64,000 bases of DNA from Agrostemma githago (taxonomy: Eukaryota; Streptophyta; Magnoliopsida; Caryophyllales; Caryophyllaceae), in assembly GCA_958450325.1 (NCBI GenBank), contig OY288250.1:48312898-48376897 (forward strand), read 5' to 3'. Within the stretch, counting starts at the first letter, position 1. The number at the start of each line of letters is the position of its first letter. The notes under the pieces were generated by a model. That model was not told where the DNA came from. It saw only the letters and a list, made by a program, of their open reading frames with translations, and ran no database searches. A program made the translations under genes and the position numbers. Below, piece by piece: positions 1-10,470 of this stretch.

Positions 1-2121
1 CTTACTCCATTTCCTATCCACTTTACACCGACTCTCGCGTCAAATCCCACCCCCTACCATTACTACCTCTACCGTGAGTTCTTCTCAAGTGTGAAGCGAG
101 ATGGCATCCAAGAAGACAAGCACCGTACCTATAATGATCATTGAGGACGATGGAGTTCGTGAGTTGCTAGCATTTTGGTAAAGCAACTTTCCTTACTTTT
201 CCGTCTTTTGTCGCTTGTTTTCTCTTGTTTACCCCCCCTTCCCCTTCAGTCATGGTATCTAGTGGCCTTCTAGGCCGTAGTATGGTTGCTCCCGACTCCC
301 GACGACGTGATTACGTCGAGAGTCAATCGATTAATCCAAATATGCAAGATTTTCACCCTTTTTAGGAATTAGTCGGATTTGGACGGAATCCGGGCTAGGT
401 GACTTGATTACACCTAGCCCTCCCCTCCCATTTCCTTTTATTTCTTTCTTTTTATTTCTTCCCCCTTCCATATCTTTTCTTGTCTCGGCCCATGGTGACT
501 TGATTACACCCCGGCCGGACATCTTCTACCCTTTTCTTTTTGATTTTTAGCTTTATTTTCGTAGTTTCTTTTCTTTTCTTTTGCCTCTTCGCATACTACG
601 ATCGAGCATGAGGACATTGCTCGGTTTAAGTGTGGGGGAGAAATATTCTAATATAGTTAGTTTTATTTTCTTAGTTTTTCGAAAAATCTTTGAAAAACCC
701 CTAAAAATTTGAAAAAAATTCATAAAAATCAAAAAGATTTTTCTTTTGTGTATTTTTCCTTTTATGTCTTTGTGTCGTGTTTTTGTAATGTTTGGAGAAG
801 GTTGTGTTGAGGTGTGCTCGGGTGGAGCTTGTACATACTTGTGGTTGATTTGGGGATATGTTTGGAAGTTTGGGGTGGTGTTTGTTTGTTCATGTTTTTT
901 TTTGTTGCCTTTTGTTTCTTTTTCTTTCGTTTTCGTCATGTCTTTGTTTTGTTTGTAGTTGTGTCTTGTGCGTAAAAGGTTTTCGAAAACCCGGTTTAGA
1001 GGCTAGTGTGCGAGTGCTTACTTTCCCTTCCTAGTAGTGTAAATCGAGTCTTGGACTTTAGCCTAGTAGAATGACCCTAAATCAATGAATTCGTTGGTCC
1101 TTTACCTTGAGTCCACCTAGCTTACTAGGGATTTACTGCGGGATTTGCACTTTTGACCATTATGACCACCCACGGTGTGAAAAGGCCTTGGTTACCGAGT
1201 CTCGTCCCTTAGGTGACCGTGTTTAGGATTGTTTGATTAGTCCAAGTTCTCCACTTTTTGTGGGTTTGAAGGGAAGGATGCTCCCCGACTCACCCATTTA
1301 CCCACCTCCTACACATATCCACACAATAAATTGCAATTTGTTGATTCTCTCTTTCTTAATTGTCAAGAAATGCCAAAAAGCCAAATCTTGCCAAAAAAAA
1401 AGGGCAAAGAAAAGAAAAGAAAGAAAAGAATGAAGAAAAACAAAAGGCACAAAAGCAAAAAAAAAAAATAGAAAATAAAAAAGAAGAAAAAGAAATGGCA
1501 TGGCAACAAACAAATCAAAATGTCGAAAAGAAAGAAAATGCCAAAAGAAAACCCGTCTCACAAAAAGAAATCCCCACAAAAATAAGCCTTTTTCCGACTT
1601 TTGCCGTGAAGAGCCTACCAAAGGACCGAGTCCCGAGGAAGGATGATAGCGGCATTAGTCGGTCTTCCCTCATTTTGCATGTTTTCCACCTTTTTACTTG
1701 GACTAGTTAGGCGGTTTTGGACACGGGACGACCCTCTTGGCTCGCGCTAAAGGGGGCGGGGTCTCACTTACCTACAGTGTCGACTAACACCGTGGTTCTT
1801 CACTTTTTCACTCCGCCGATCGTCCCGTGGTACGTTTTTAGAAAGTTAGGAGGACCTAGGTAAGTTACCAATGTTTTTGTTGCTTTACCGTCATACTATT
1901 AGGGTTTAGTTCACCTTGATTTGTATTGCTAGCTTGGGAACGTTGTCACTTACCTCGAGTCCTAAACCGGTGTTTCATTCACCGCTTTTAGAGGGAAGTT
2001 GTATTTCTTTTGTTTTGGGTGCAACCGTCTAAGTGTTTGTTTGTGTGTTTGTTTGTTTGTGTGTTTTGTGTCCGGTTGCATCCGCGGTTTTGTCGCAAGA
2101 CCCCACTTGCCTTGCGGAGTG
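1..2121 (+). mobile_element. C1: 3' internal region of an Athila-type element
   Basis: This stretch aligns base for base, with small differences, to the region behind the reading frame in B1 (about 23800-26080), B2 (32100-34420) and, inverted, B3, so it is the 3' internal part of an Athila-family element whose 5' end lies outside the window. It is joined to a C-type LTR (17425-18880). It holds T-rich sequence, a polypurine tract-like site (628-640), a purine-rich block (about 1390-1500) and TGTT-rich repeats (about 2030-2070). A frame read from base 1 to about 145 is partly shared with the B elements and could be the tail of a decayed protein; a 26-codon ATG frame (101-181) is not convincing. 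I see no domain. Confidence 0.8.
628..640 (+). other. Internal polypurine tract-like site in C1
   Basis: AAGTGTGGGGGAG is identical to the core of the true polypurine tract lying just before the 3' LTRs of B1 and B2 (AAGTGTGGGGGAG, 26187-26199), but here no LTR follows. The same internal site exists at the matching place in B1 (24448-24460, one change), B2 (32772-32784) and B3 (55409-55421, - strand). It could act as a second plus-strand primer or be a relic of an older recombination. Confidence 0.5.
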
Positions 2122-2203
2122 GGCTTCTTATGCTTCCTTTAGTTCGTTTCAGGTTCCCGAGACCGATTTGGAAGAGTTGGAGCGATTCCGACTCTGTACA
2201 TAC
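2122..2203 (+). mobile_element. C1 3' LTR, first visible piece (left of A1)
   Basis: From the GGGCTTCTTATGC motif the sequence is LTR, matching about position 80 onward of the B1 LTR. The first 80 bp of the LTR, the polypurine tract and about 110 bp of internal DNA are missing, joined at a 2-bp TG microhomology (2120-2121). The piece stops at CATAC, the A1 target duplication, and continues at 17430. Confidence 0.85.
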
Positions 2204-2929
2204 TGTAGACACCCACATTTTGACCGCCAGGTGTCTATAGTAGTTTCCGACAAACACCCGATGATGATCGGACGCAAATGTGCTTTAAATACTCAGAAAC
2301 GGGCTCAAAATCATTGGCATTTGGCTTGGGCTCATTATGGAGTACATATCTTACAAAACCAACCTCAAAATCAGGCCCAGTGGGTCGTTTCGAGTCAAAT
2401 AAGACTAATTTGGGTCGATTCCGACACCAGGGGCAAAACCGTCTTTTTGCGACCGAGTCAAAACCCGGTCAAAGATTTTTCCGAGACACGTGAGTCAGCC
2501 GTGACACCTCACACGGCTGATTCCCACTTTAATCCTACAAAAAATCAACTTTTCAAAATATTAAACAAATCCGTTTAAGGATAGAATTCGATCTCAAGTA
2601 GGAATGCTATCCGGAAACCGAATCGGATATCGACCGAGCATCAAATACTCGGCCAAGACACCCAAATCAGCCGAAATACTCCTCAAATCAGCCGAGATTT
2701 TGGCTTCTCAACCAAGCAACGGAATTTGCATTCCTTTTGAACTCTTACATTTCCTATCCAAAAACCGATTTAAACACCCGACCGAGTGCAAACACTCGGC
2801 CGAGTAAGCTACAACCAGCCGTGTCCCCTTTCTTCTTTGACAAGAAAGCGGAATTCTCATGCCTTACAACTTCCACGTTTCCTATCCTAAGCGGTAGTTC
2901 AAACTCTCCTACCCAAGGTCGGGAATTTC

Positions 2930-2939
2930 CTATAAATAG
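2930..2939 (+). promoter_or_regulatory. TATA box of the A1 5' LTR
   Basis: CTATAAATAG precedes a CCCC and ACAACAC stretch where transcription would start about 30 bp later. The box is kept at 15633-15642 (A1 3' LTR), 36291-36300 (A2 5' LTR) and 43633-43642 (A2 3' LTR), which supports it as the LTR promoter and puts the start of R near 2965. Confidence 0.75.
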
Positions 2940-3634
2940 CCCCTTGCATACAACACTTTCAAGAACGAAAAAAAGATATTCAGAAACAACGACATCAAAT
3001 CATTAGCATCCCTACACACCAAATACACATCCAAAAATTAACATCGACAAACCGATAATATTCCCGAAGGAAAACCGGTCCATTTAAACCCGAAACCCTT
3101 CACCCGAAACTCGTCCAAACCGAGCCACCACCTCACCGACGTACACTCGACGCTCTTGTGCCCAAGCCGCATCCCGACGAGCCCCGATCCGAGTAGACTA
3201 AAGCATGTAGGTTGAGGGTGTAACAAAACCCGACTTCTCCTTTTTCTTCTCTTCTCCTCCTTCGTGTCGGTCCTTTTATTACGGGTCATCGTCGTCATTT
3301 TTTTATTTTCTTCTAATATCGGTAATATCAAAAAACTATTTTCATATAACAATATTCTTAAAAATATGATATCGATTTTCTATAATCGAATATTGTATCA
3401 AAAAGAATTATATTAAGATCTCGACGATATTAAAAATCGTTACATCTTTTTTATTCAAACTTCTTTTTTACAAAACCTTTTTAAATTCATTCCGAATACT
3501 CGATATCGACTTCATAATCAAATATCGGGTACGACGAATATCGAAAGCATAAAATCGAGTATAAATTAATTCGTATTTATACGTGATTTATCAAAATTAG
3601 CCATTTCGAACAAAAAATAAAAAACCGGACAGAC

Positions 3635-3672
3635 CCGCACGCGAGTCGCGCCATGCCCAGGCGACTCGCGCA
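3635..3672 (+). repeat. GC-rich inverted repeat in the A LTR
   Basis: Within AT-rich DNA the arms CGCGAGTCGC and GCGACTCGCG face each other across about 11 bp. A diverged second island lies near 3910-3965. The A1 3' LTR has both, and the A2 3' LTR has a longer cluster of GCGAGTCGC words (about 44400-44470). Confidence 0.7.
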
Positions 3673-4362
3673 CGGGCCTGAAGTCCGAGACGTTTTTTTA
3701 ACTTTTTCGTTCGTTTTATTTTATTCTTCTACGAAACAATTTTAAAACTTATATCTTTTCTAAAACTATTCCGAATATTTGATATTGATTTCGTAGTCAA
3801 CTATTAAATATAACGAATATCGAAAATATTAGATCGAGTGCGAATTATGCAATATTTGTACGCGGTTTAATAAAAACGTCGAGTCTTCGAAAATCGTCTC
3901 AAAAAATCAGACCGACACGCGACTCGCCGGCATCCCGGGCGAGCCGCGCGGCCGGCTGCCTCGACGCCCCTTTTTTCTCGTTTTTTTCTTATTTTTCGAA
4001 CTTCGTTTTTTAAACAAAACAGCGTCTTAACGATATTTTTCAGATTTCGATTAATATTTATTTTCTCGATCTCGTATATTTATTTGCTATATTATTATTT
4101 ACAAATCGATACTAACTCGTTTGTTCATCTTTTGTAGCAAATTCATATCTTTTTCATCATTTGTTTTATTATACTAAAACGAACTTCACATGCTAAATTC
4201 AACTTTGACGTTAAATTTTTCATGCATTAAACCGACTTAGCAACCCGTTCAATTCCTCGCATGTTTAGGAAAACAATGTTTGCATATCATTCATCGTATT
4301 ACTAACGTGCGTATTAAAACATCATTCGATATCCTAGTAGAGGCCGCTAATGTGCGGGCGGG

Positions 4363-4390
4363 GTTGGGTGTTCTTAGTGAACTTCCCAAC
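4363..4390 (+). repeat. Conserved hairpin near the 3' end of the A LTR
   Basis: GTTGGG-T-GTTC, a five-base loop, then GAAC-TT-CCCAAC form a two-stage stem. It is kept at 17065-17092 and at 44931-44958, where only the loop changes (TTAGT to TTTGT). It falls downstream of the inferred start site, so it would be in the RNA; its role is unknown. Confidence 0.65.
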
Positions 4391-4725
4391 ACGTACCCTT
4401 ACCCCTTACTCAGAACCGTGGTTTCCGGATGTCCGAAACCATTGGCAACGAGAGTCATTCAATATACGATTAACCGCTCAAGTCGGCATCTATATCGATA
4501 TGCAAAGGGACGAGCCCAATAAACTCTGACATCGGAAATGGGCCGTATTTTGTATACGACCCACTACGACATAGAGTGGGCTCGAACGGTTCCGAATAAC
4601 CATAAAAATCGGTGGCGACTCCAACTTCGATTTAAATTTCCATTTGACCATCTCATGGAGATTCATTCGCCTCCCCAAACCCGCGCGTGGCCGCGTCGGG
4701 GTGGACCTATGTCATGTCCACAATT

Positions 4726-4743
4726 TGGCGACTCCGCTGGGGA
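4726..4743 (+). other. Primer binding site of A1
   Basis: TGGCGACTCCGCTGGGGA starts three bases after the LTR end and opens with the TGG that pairs with a tRNA CCA tail. From memory, Ogre-like Tat elements use a tRNA-Arg primer and this sequence looks like that type; I cannot confirm the tRNA here. It differs clearly from the tRNA-Asp site of the B and C elements. Confidence 0.8.
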
Positions 4744-5806
4744 TTAGCTGATACGTTACTGACCTTCAGCATCCTCAGGGTGAGACTCGAATAGAAATCG
4801 TTTGACTAGTACAATACGCGTTTTAGTTTTACGGTTCATGCATAACCCCATATTTTCCCGGGCCGGTACTGGTGACCGACGTCCCACTATACTATCGATG
4901 TAGTCCAAATTGGATATGTCGAAGGTGTCCATTAGCCGATTCGTATGGGTTTTACGGCAGGTTCTAAGCTCAACTCGACTTAGGAAGTCCGCCCCGATTC
5001 TCGATAGGCTGTGTACACTGGTATAGACCCTTTCAGACTGACCGAGACTTAGAATTAGAGCATACATGGCGTCGTTATACTGTTCCCATGACTACGTGCT
5101 ACCTGATTTACAAGTCGTTTTTCAAAAAACGTCTTTTTTCAAAATAGCATCCTTTTCAAAATATCCAATTTCTAAACCCGGGACATATACCGAATTTAGG
5201 ATCCACGATTTTACTCAAAATAACCTATTTTTAGCCGGTATTATGCCCATTTCAAAACTCGAAAATATTCTCGAACTTTTAAACCCGTCATCCGGCCCAC
5301 CTCTTTCGTTTTTTTCGAAAAAGGCCGGACTCCTCTCCCGATTTTACTCGGGCTTTCAAAAAATCAAATTTCAAAAACTTCCTTTTCTTAGGACTTCCCG
5401 TATCTAGCAAGTGTCGGGTCTTGTCGTAAGTCGTCAAGGTCTTCTAGCGTCGAAACTCCGTCGATCTTACATCACGGGTTTCCTCCCTATCCCAGTCCGC
5501 CTTATTATACTAAGGCAAAGCCCACCTACGTAGGACATACTCCTACAAGGGTCGGCCCGTCTACACAATCGAGTTTAGAAGTCTGGGGAATGTCTCACGT
5601 AAACCTCCTTTCGAGCAGGGCCCAGCCCACACAGCTGGAGCCTAAAGGAGGCTCACCTCTCACAAGTCATCCGTCTAGATGACTTTTCCGAGTCATTTCC
5701 TCTCTAGTTTCCCTTTTCCTTGCTCGGGATGTACTTTAGTTCTACGATTTGGGTTGGTCGCTGATTACGTGGTATTCTCACAGACAGGCCGCCTCACACT
5801 CGAACC
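4744..5806 (+). other. A1 leader between primer site and gag
   Basis: About 1.06 kb without a recognisable gene. One open frame of 113 codons (5066-5407) is rich in Phe, Lys and Ser and matches nothing I know. Some Tat elements (Ogre, Retand) carry an extra frame upstream of gag, so a remnant is possible, but the composition does not argue for a protein. The A2 copy has lost this region, so conservation cannot be tested here. Confidence 0.6.
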
Positions 5807-8401
5807 ATGACTAAGGACTCAATTGATCAACTGAACACCGCATTGGCCAAGATCCAAGAACAGCTCGACCAAATCAGGGGCGACCAGATCGCCATTGTCA
5901 CCCGGGTTAGTGCCATAGAACAGGACAAGCCAAAGGGTGAAGATGAAGCTCATGGGCCTTTAGCCCAATTGACTAGCGCAGTCCTCAAACTGCAAGAGCA
6001 AGTCCATTTAACGACCCACAACTCGATCCATACGGAGAATGCCCGAACCTATTCTCCCCTGACCGATCAACTTCCTGCCAATCTCAACTTGACAGGCCTC
6101 CCAATGTTCGACGGAACCGAAGACCCGGTATTACATATCCGGGCCTTCAAGGAGTTTATGGCCCTAAAAGGAGTCAAATCGGACATGTTCAAGCATCTGT
6201 TTGCCTCCTCGCTAGAAAAGCACCCAAAAGCTTGGTTCTATAAGCTCGACGCCAAGAAATACAAAACTTGGAACGATGTTGCGACGGAGTTCGCCCGAAA
6301 CTATGCGGACAATGCGGAAATCCAGACAACCATGCGTACTCTGGAGGTCATGGCCCAAGAGCCAAAGGAGGGTTTCACCAAATACCTCCAAAGGTGGAGG
6401 GCCGAAAGTGTCAAGCTGGTCGACAAGCCCAGCGAAAAAGTATTAGTGGAGGCCTTTGTGAAAAATCTCCTCCCATCTTACCGGATCCATCTCCGGTACG
6501 CTATCATACCCAATTTCGCCACCTTAACCGAAATGGGTACGAGAATCGAAGACGATTTAAGGTTAGAGAGCCTTACTAAGGCCTCTACAAAGGGCTATCA
6601 AGGAGCCAGTTCATCTTCCGGTAAGCCCGCAACTACAAGTGCGGCCCGAAGCATCTTTGACGAGGTTAATTTGCTAGACACCTCGACCAAAAAGAACACT
6701 CCAGCCCGAGTATTCACGGACATAGGGACAACTTATGCCGACGCCTTACAAAGGCTATCTTCTAAAGGCCTAATTCAGCCCATAGGCCCAATGCCAGAGG
6801 TCCCTGTCGAGAAGCGGTCCAAAAGCTTCAACGCACAGGCCTATTGTCGCTATCACCAAGGCAACGGGCATGACACCGAAAAATGCTGGAAATTAAAGCA
6901 TCTCATTCAAGATCTGATCGAGAGTGGGAAGATACCGTTACCCAGCGACAAGCCCAGTAACAAAAACAACCCTCTTGCTACTCACGCCATTTCTGCGGGA
7001 GAAATAATCGATTGTACTCATCTCATTTCCCCTTTCATTCCCCAGATCAACGGGATATGGAATGACGATGAAGACGATGTTTATCTGACCAAGGGGGAGA
7101 CTGTCCCCATCACGGCCGAAGAGATCCGGAAGGCCAAAACCAAGGCCCTGGTCGGTACTCATGTCATCACGGCCGAATCTTCAACCCCGGGATCCGCCAC
7201 TGAGCCCGCCAAGACGGACTCCATACTCGAAGAACCAGATGCTAACACGGCCCTAGTCAAGCAACTGAAGAGGGTCCGAACTGATCTTACCATATGGCAG
7301 CTTCTGGTCAGTTCTCAGGAACATCGGGCAGCACTTACTAAAGCTCTCGATGAGATCAAGGTAGACTCGTCGGTTACCCCCACTGAAATGGTAGCCACCA
7401 TCCTGCCTCACCTCAAAGGCAAGTCCAAAGAAGAAGGCCCGCTTATCACCTTCTCTGAGTCCGATCTACCACCATTTGGGGCTACCCACAACCTAGCCCT
7501 ATATATTACGGTGATTTACCGAGGCAAATATCTACCCATGACCCTAATCGATGACGGGTCAGCTGTAAACATCCTTCCTTTAAGGACTGCTAAGGCTCTC
7601 GGCATTACCGAGACCGACTATCTTCCTACTGCACAAACTATCCAGGCTTTTGATGGAAGCCCGAAGTCAGTTGCTGGGGCTGTCAGACTAACCATCATAA
7701 CCGGCCCAATTGAAAAAGAACTAGAATTCCAAGTGATCGATGTCACCTCATCGTTCAATCTGCTACTTGGAAGGCCTTGGATCCACGCAGTCAAGGCCGT
7801 ATCTTCCACTCTTCATAGAAAGGTCAAGTTACCTTTACAAGACGGGGTCATCACACTTGAAGCTACTCCAATAGCCGTGTCAAGCTGCAACACGGCCGGT
7901 TCAATCGACCCGCGAGGATTCAATTTCGTGGGAATGATCGGTGAAGAATATCTTTTTAGGCCCTACTTCACAACCAGCATCGACAAAATGCTGCAGAATT
8001 TGGGTTACTTACCGGGGGCTACTTCAAGGCTTGGTCTCCCGGCGGGCAAGATCATCGATGTCTTAAATAATGAAGAGCCGAAATTCGGTTTAGGGTATGC
8101 CTTAACACCGGAAAACGTGGTCCGGGCCGGCATCCAAAAGGCCTGCGACATTTTCAAGGATACCTACTTGGGCCCCTGCAACCCTAAATTGAGTTTCGTA
8201 ACTCCAGTATTCGGAGCTGTCCAGACGGGTCTTTACCAGCCCACTATAACTTATCCTGAGGTCAATTTCATCCCAGATGATATCTTCACTCTCATCCACG
8301 CCGAATCGAAAGAAGATTCAAACCAAGCTGAGCCCATGCTGGGGCTCTTGTTCGGGGAAAGCAAGATAATCCCTACCCCTAAGGAGGAATATTCAACTTG
8401 A
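5807..8401 (+). CDS. Gag-protease polyprotein of A1 (Tat lineage)
   Basis: An uninterrupted 864-residue frame. A short coiled-coil-like N-terminus is followed by the retrotransposon gag domain (about 100-260, including an AWFYKLD-type core). A zinc-knuckle-like motif of form C-X2-H-X4-H-X4-C lies near 346-360 (CRYHQGNGHDTEKC), a Tat-lineage variant with His in place of the second Cys. The aspartic protease follows with its active-site stretch IDDGSAVNILP near residue 581 and the flap-side LLGRPWIHA near 650. Gag packages the RNA and the protease cleaves the polyprotein. The frame ends with TGA at 8399-8401, overlapping the RT frame by about 18 bases in the -1 frame. The ATG at 5807 is the first after the leader and fits the usual gag length. 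Confidence 0.93.
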   Translation: MTKDSIDQLNTALAKIQEQLDQIRGDQIAIVTRVSAIEQDKPKGEDEAHGPLAQLTSAVLKLQEQVHLTTHNSIHTENARTYSPLTDQLPANLNLTGLPMFDGTEDPVLHIRAFKEFMALKGVKSDMFKHLFASSLEKHPKAWFYKLDAKKYKTWNDVATEFARNYADNAEIQTTMRTLEVMAQEPKEGFTKYLQRWRAESVKLVDKPSEKVLVEAFVKNLLPSYRIHLRYAIIPNFATLTEMGTRIEDDLRLESLTKASTKGYQGASSSSGKPATTSAARSIFDEVNLLDTSTKKNTPARVFTDIGTTYADALQRLSSKGLIQPIGPMPEVPVEKRSKSFNAQAYCRYHQGNGHDTEKCWKLKHLIQDLIESGKIPLPSDKPSNKNNPLATHAISAGEIIDCTHLISPFIPQINGIWNDDEDDVYLTKGETVPITAEEIRKAKTKALVGTHVITAESSTPGSATEPAKTDSILEEPDANTALVKQLKRVRTDLTIWQLLVSSQEHRAALTKALDEIKVDSSVTPTEMVATILPHLKGKSKEEGPLITFSESDLPPFGATHNLALYITVIYRGKYLPMTLIDDGSAVNILPLRTAKALGITETDYLPTAQTIQAFDGSPKSVAGAVRLTIITGPIEKELEFQVIDVTSSFNLLLGRPWIHAVKAVSSTLHRKVKLPLQDGVITLEATPIAVSSCNTAGSIDPRGFNFVGMIGEEYLFRPYFTTSIDKMLQNLGYLPGATSRLGLPAGKIIDVLNNEEPKFGLGYALTPENVVRAGIQKACDIFKDTYLGPCNPKLSFVTPVFGAVQTGLYQPTITYPEVNFIPDDIFTLIHAESKEDSNQAEPMLGLLFGESKIIPTPKEEYST

Positions 8402-10470
8402 TCCTCCATAGCAATAAATTCGATCCGACCAAGCTGATCTCTGAAGTAGGTGCTGACACTGGAAAGCGGGCTTGGAGGAAGACAATCAAATGGACCGACA
8501 GCGAGGGCCGAGTCTACAAGCTCACTACCGGCGAAGGAGACATGCAAGACGACGAGTTCGAATCCGAGTCTGAGTCAGAGTCAGAGTCGGAGTCTGAGTC
8601 TAAGTCTAGAGGGTCCAGTACTAGGGTCGAGTCTGTAACCCCTTTTCCTTCGATCATTCCTCTGGGAGCCTCGGAGTCTGTCCCGAGAGAACTCCCCATA
8701 CCGCCTCTGACCAGCGATCAGATGGCAACTCTCTTTAAGCTTTTTTCAAAACTTTCTATCAATAATAACGATAACCGTTCTGCTTACGACTTGTCTTATT
8801 TTCAAAACATTTTCAAAAACTTTACTTGCAATGACATTGAGAAACCCGACGAACAGGTACCATTACCTCAGCATCTAGTCGAGCAACTCGAACAAAGAGA
8901 GTCCCGAGATCCGGTGATCGAAGAAACCGATTCCATCAATGTGGGAACCCCTTTAGAGCCTCAGATGCTTAAGTTAGGTTTATCCTTAGACCCCGAGGAG
9001 AAACAACAATTCACGGACCTACTCCATGAATTCAAAGACGTCTTCGCATGGTTCTACAAGGACATGCCGGGAATAGACCGGGAGATAGCCGAACACCGTA
9101 TACCCATCAAAGACGGGTGTAAGCCGGTAAAACAAAAACTCCGAAGAATGAGGCCCGAATGGTCCCTCAAAGTCAAAGAGGAAGTCGACAAGCAATTCAA
9201 AGCAGGCTTTATCCAAGTGTCTGAATATCCAGACTGGGTCGCAAATATCGTACCAGTACCCAAGAAAGACGGAAAGGTACGAGTTTGTGTAGATTTCCGG
9301 GACCTTAATAAGGCCAGCCCGAAAGACGATTTCCTGTTGCCACACATCGACATACTGGTGGACAACACGGCCGACCATGCCCTTCTATCCTTTATGGACG
9401 GGTATGCCGGATACAATCAGATCAAAATGGCAAAAGAAGACATGAGTAAGACCACCTTCACCACACCTTGGGGGATTTACTGTTACACCGTCATGCCATT
9501 TGGGCTTATCAACGCTGGTGCCACTTATCAACGGACCGCCACTACCCTATTACATGACATGATGCACAAGGAAGTGGAAGTCTACGTGGACGATATGATA
9601 GTCAAATCCAAAGAACGAAACGAGCATATTCCGGCCCTTAGGAAGTTCTTCACCCGACTACGCAAGTATAACATGAGACTAAATCCTCAAAAATGCAGCT
9701 TTGGGGTAACATCGGGTAAATTACTGGGCCATATCATCAGCCATCGCGGCATCGAGGTTGACCCAGCCAAAATCAAGGCCATTACCGAGATGCGGCCACC
9801 TAAAACCGAAAAGGAAATTAGGGGGTTTCTCGGGAAAGTCCAATATATCAGCAGGTTCATTTCTAAGCTAACCATGGTATGTGAGCCCATTTTCAAAAAA
9901 CTGAATATAGCAGAACGGGTACTGTGGGACGACAAATGTCAAGCAGCTTTCGATAAGATCAAAGAGATTCTGTCATCTCCGCCGGTATTAATGCCACCTC
10001 AGCACGGTCTACCTCTGTCGTTATATCTGACAACGACCGAAACAGCCATGGGGGCTATGCTAGCCCAGACAGTCGACTCAGAAGAACGAGCCATTTACTA
10101 CATCAGCAAAAAGTTCCTAGAATACGAATGCAAATACACGATGCTCGAAAAGACGTATCTAGCTCTAGTTTGGGCCACTAAAAAGCTCCGACATTACATG
10201 CTTAGCCACGAAGTGCACGTACTATCAAGAATGGATCCAATCAAGTATCTGTTCGAAAAGCCCATCCTCAATGGTAGAATATCTAGATGGACTTTAATGC
10301 TAGCTGAGTTCGACCTCAAATTTGTACCATTAAAAGCCATCAAGGGCCGGGTAGTAGCCGAATTCCTCGCCGATAGTCCGGTACCTGAAGAGGGACATAC
10401 CGATACTTGGGCCTTCCCTGACGAAGATATATTCCATACCGACACAGAAAACATGGGATCTATATTTTGA
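8383..10470 (+). CDS. Reverse transcriptase and first RNase H of A1
   Basis: This frame opens after a TAA at 8380 and lies -1 to gag-protease; it has no ATG at its start, so it is made by frameshifting, splicing or not at all. A linker carries a run of Ser-Glu dipeptides (about 8565-8610, encoded by a GAGTCT-type microsatellite). The RT fingers and palm follow, with VCVDFRDLNKASPKDDF, FMDGYAGYNQI and the catalytic YVDD at 9583-9594. The connection and RNase H part contains YLTTTETAMGAMLAQ, where the first catalytic Asp is missing, so this RNase H is degenerate, as known for Tat elements. The frame is cut by a 1-base insertion near 10447 compared with A2, which ends it early at 10468-10470. 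Confidence 0.92.
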   Translation, partial: GGIFNLILHSNKFDPTKLISEVGADTGKRAWRKTIKWTDSEGRVYKLTTGEGDMQDDEFESESESESESESESKSRGSSTRVESVTPFPSIIPLGASESVPRELPIPPLTSDQMATLFKLFSKLSINNNDNRSAYDLSYFQNIFKNFTCNDIEKPDEQVPLPQHLVEQLEQRESRDPVIEETDSINVGTPLEPQMLKLGLSLDPEEKQQFTDLLHEFKDVFAWFYKDMPGIDREIAEHRIPIKDGCKPVKQKLRRMRPEWSLKVKEEVDKQFKAGFIQVSEYPDWVANIVPVPKKDGKVRVCVDFRDLNKASPKDDFLLPHIDILVDNTADHALLSFMDGYAGYNQIKMAKEDMSKTTFTTPWGIYCYTVMPFGLINAGATYQRTATTLLHDMMHKEVEVYVDDMIVKSKERNEHIPALRKFFTRLRKYNMRLNPQKCSFGVTSGKLLGHIISHRGIEVDPAKIKAITEMRPPKTEKEIRGFLGKVQYISRFISKLTMVCEPIFKKLNIAERVLWDDKCQAAFDKIKEILSSPPVLMPPQHGLPLSLYLTTTETAMGAMLAQTVDSEERAIYYISKKFLEYECKYTMLEKTYLALVWATKKLRHYMLSHEVHVLSRMDPIKYLFEKPILNGRISRWTLMLAEFDLKFVPLKAIKGRVVAEFLADSPVPEEGHTDTWAFPDEDIFHTDTENMGSIF

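Larger units (their letters stand above)
2204..4722 (+). repeat. A1 5' LTR
   Basis: The 2,519-bp LTR starts TGTAGACACCC and ends ATGTCATGTCCACA, with a primer site right after it. It has a plant TATA box (2930-2939), a long AT-rich part rich in AATATCGA-type words, two diverged tandem units of about 279 bp (anchored at the shared ATTCCGAATA words, 3489 and 3768), two GC-rich inverted-repeat islands (about 3630-3690 and 3910-3965), and a strong hairpin near the 3' end (4363-4390). A short inverted repeat GTGGAC/GTCCAC lies at the very end. Confidence 0.93.

Noticed and set aside
1298..1710. Phe- or Lys-rich frames on both strands (also at 25305-25577, 33504-33902, 54246-54683)
   Set aside because: Products of the purine-rich block of the B and C 3' region; different frames are open in different copies, with no conserved start.
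3038..3352. 104-codon - strand frame in the A1 LTR, repeated at 15740-16054
   Set aside because: It is the same LTR sequence twice, not independent conservation, and it is not kept in A2.
4726..4743. tRNA gene
   Set aside because: It is only an 18-base primer site; no cloverleaf sequence surrounds it. The same holds for the tRNA-Asp sites.
4280..4747. Short frames near the A LTR end (again at 16982-17452)
   Set aside because: They overlap the hairpin and LTR terminus on both strands and are copies of one LTR.
9019..9416. Two - strand frames of about 120 codons over the RT
   Set aside because: Shadows of the RT coding sequence, opposite to clear catalytic motifs.
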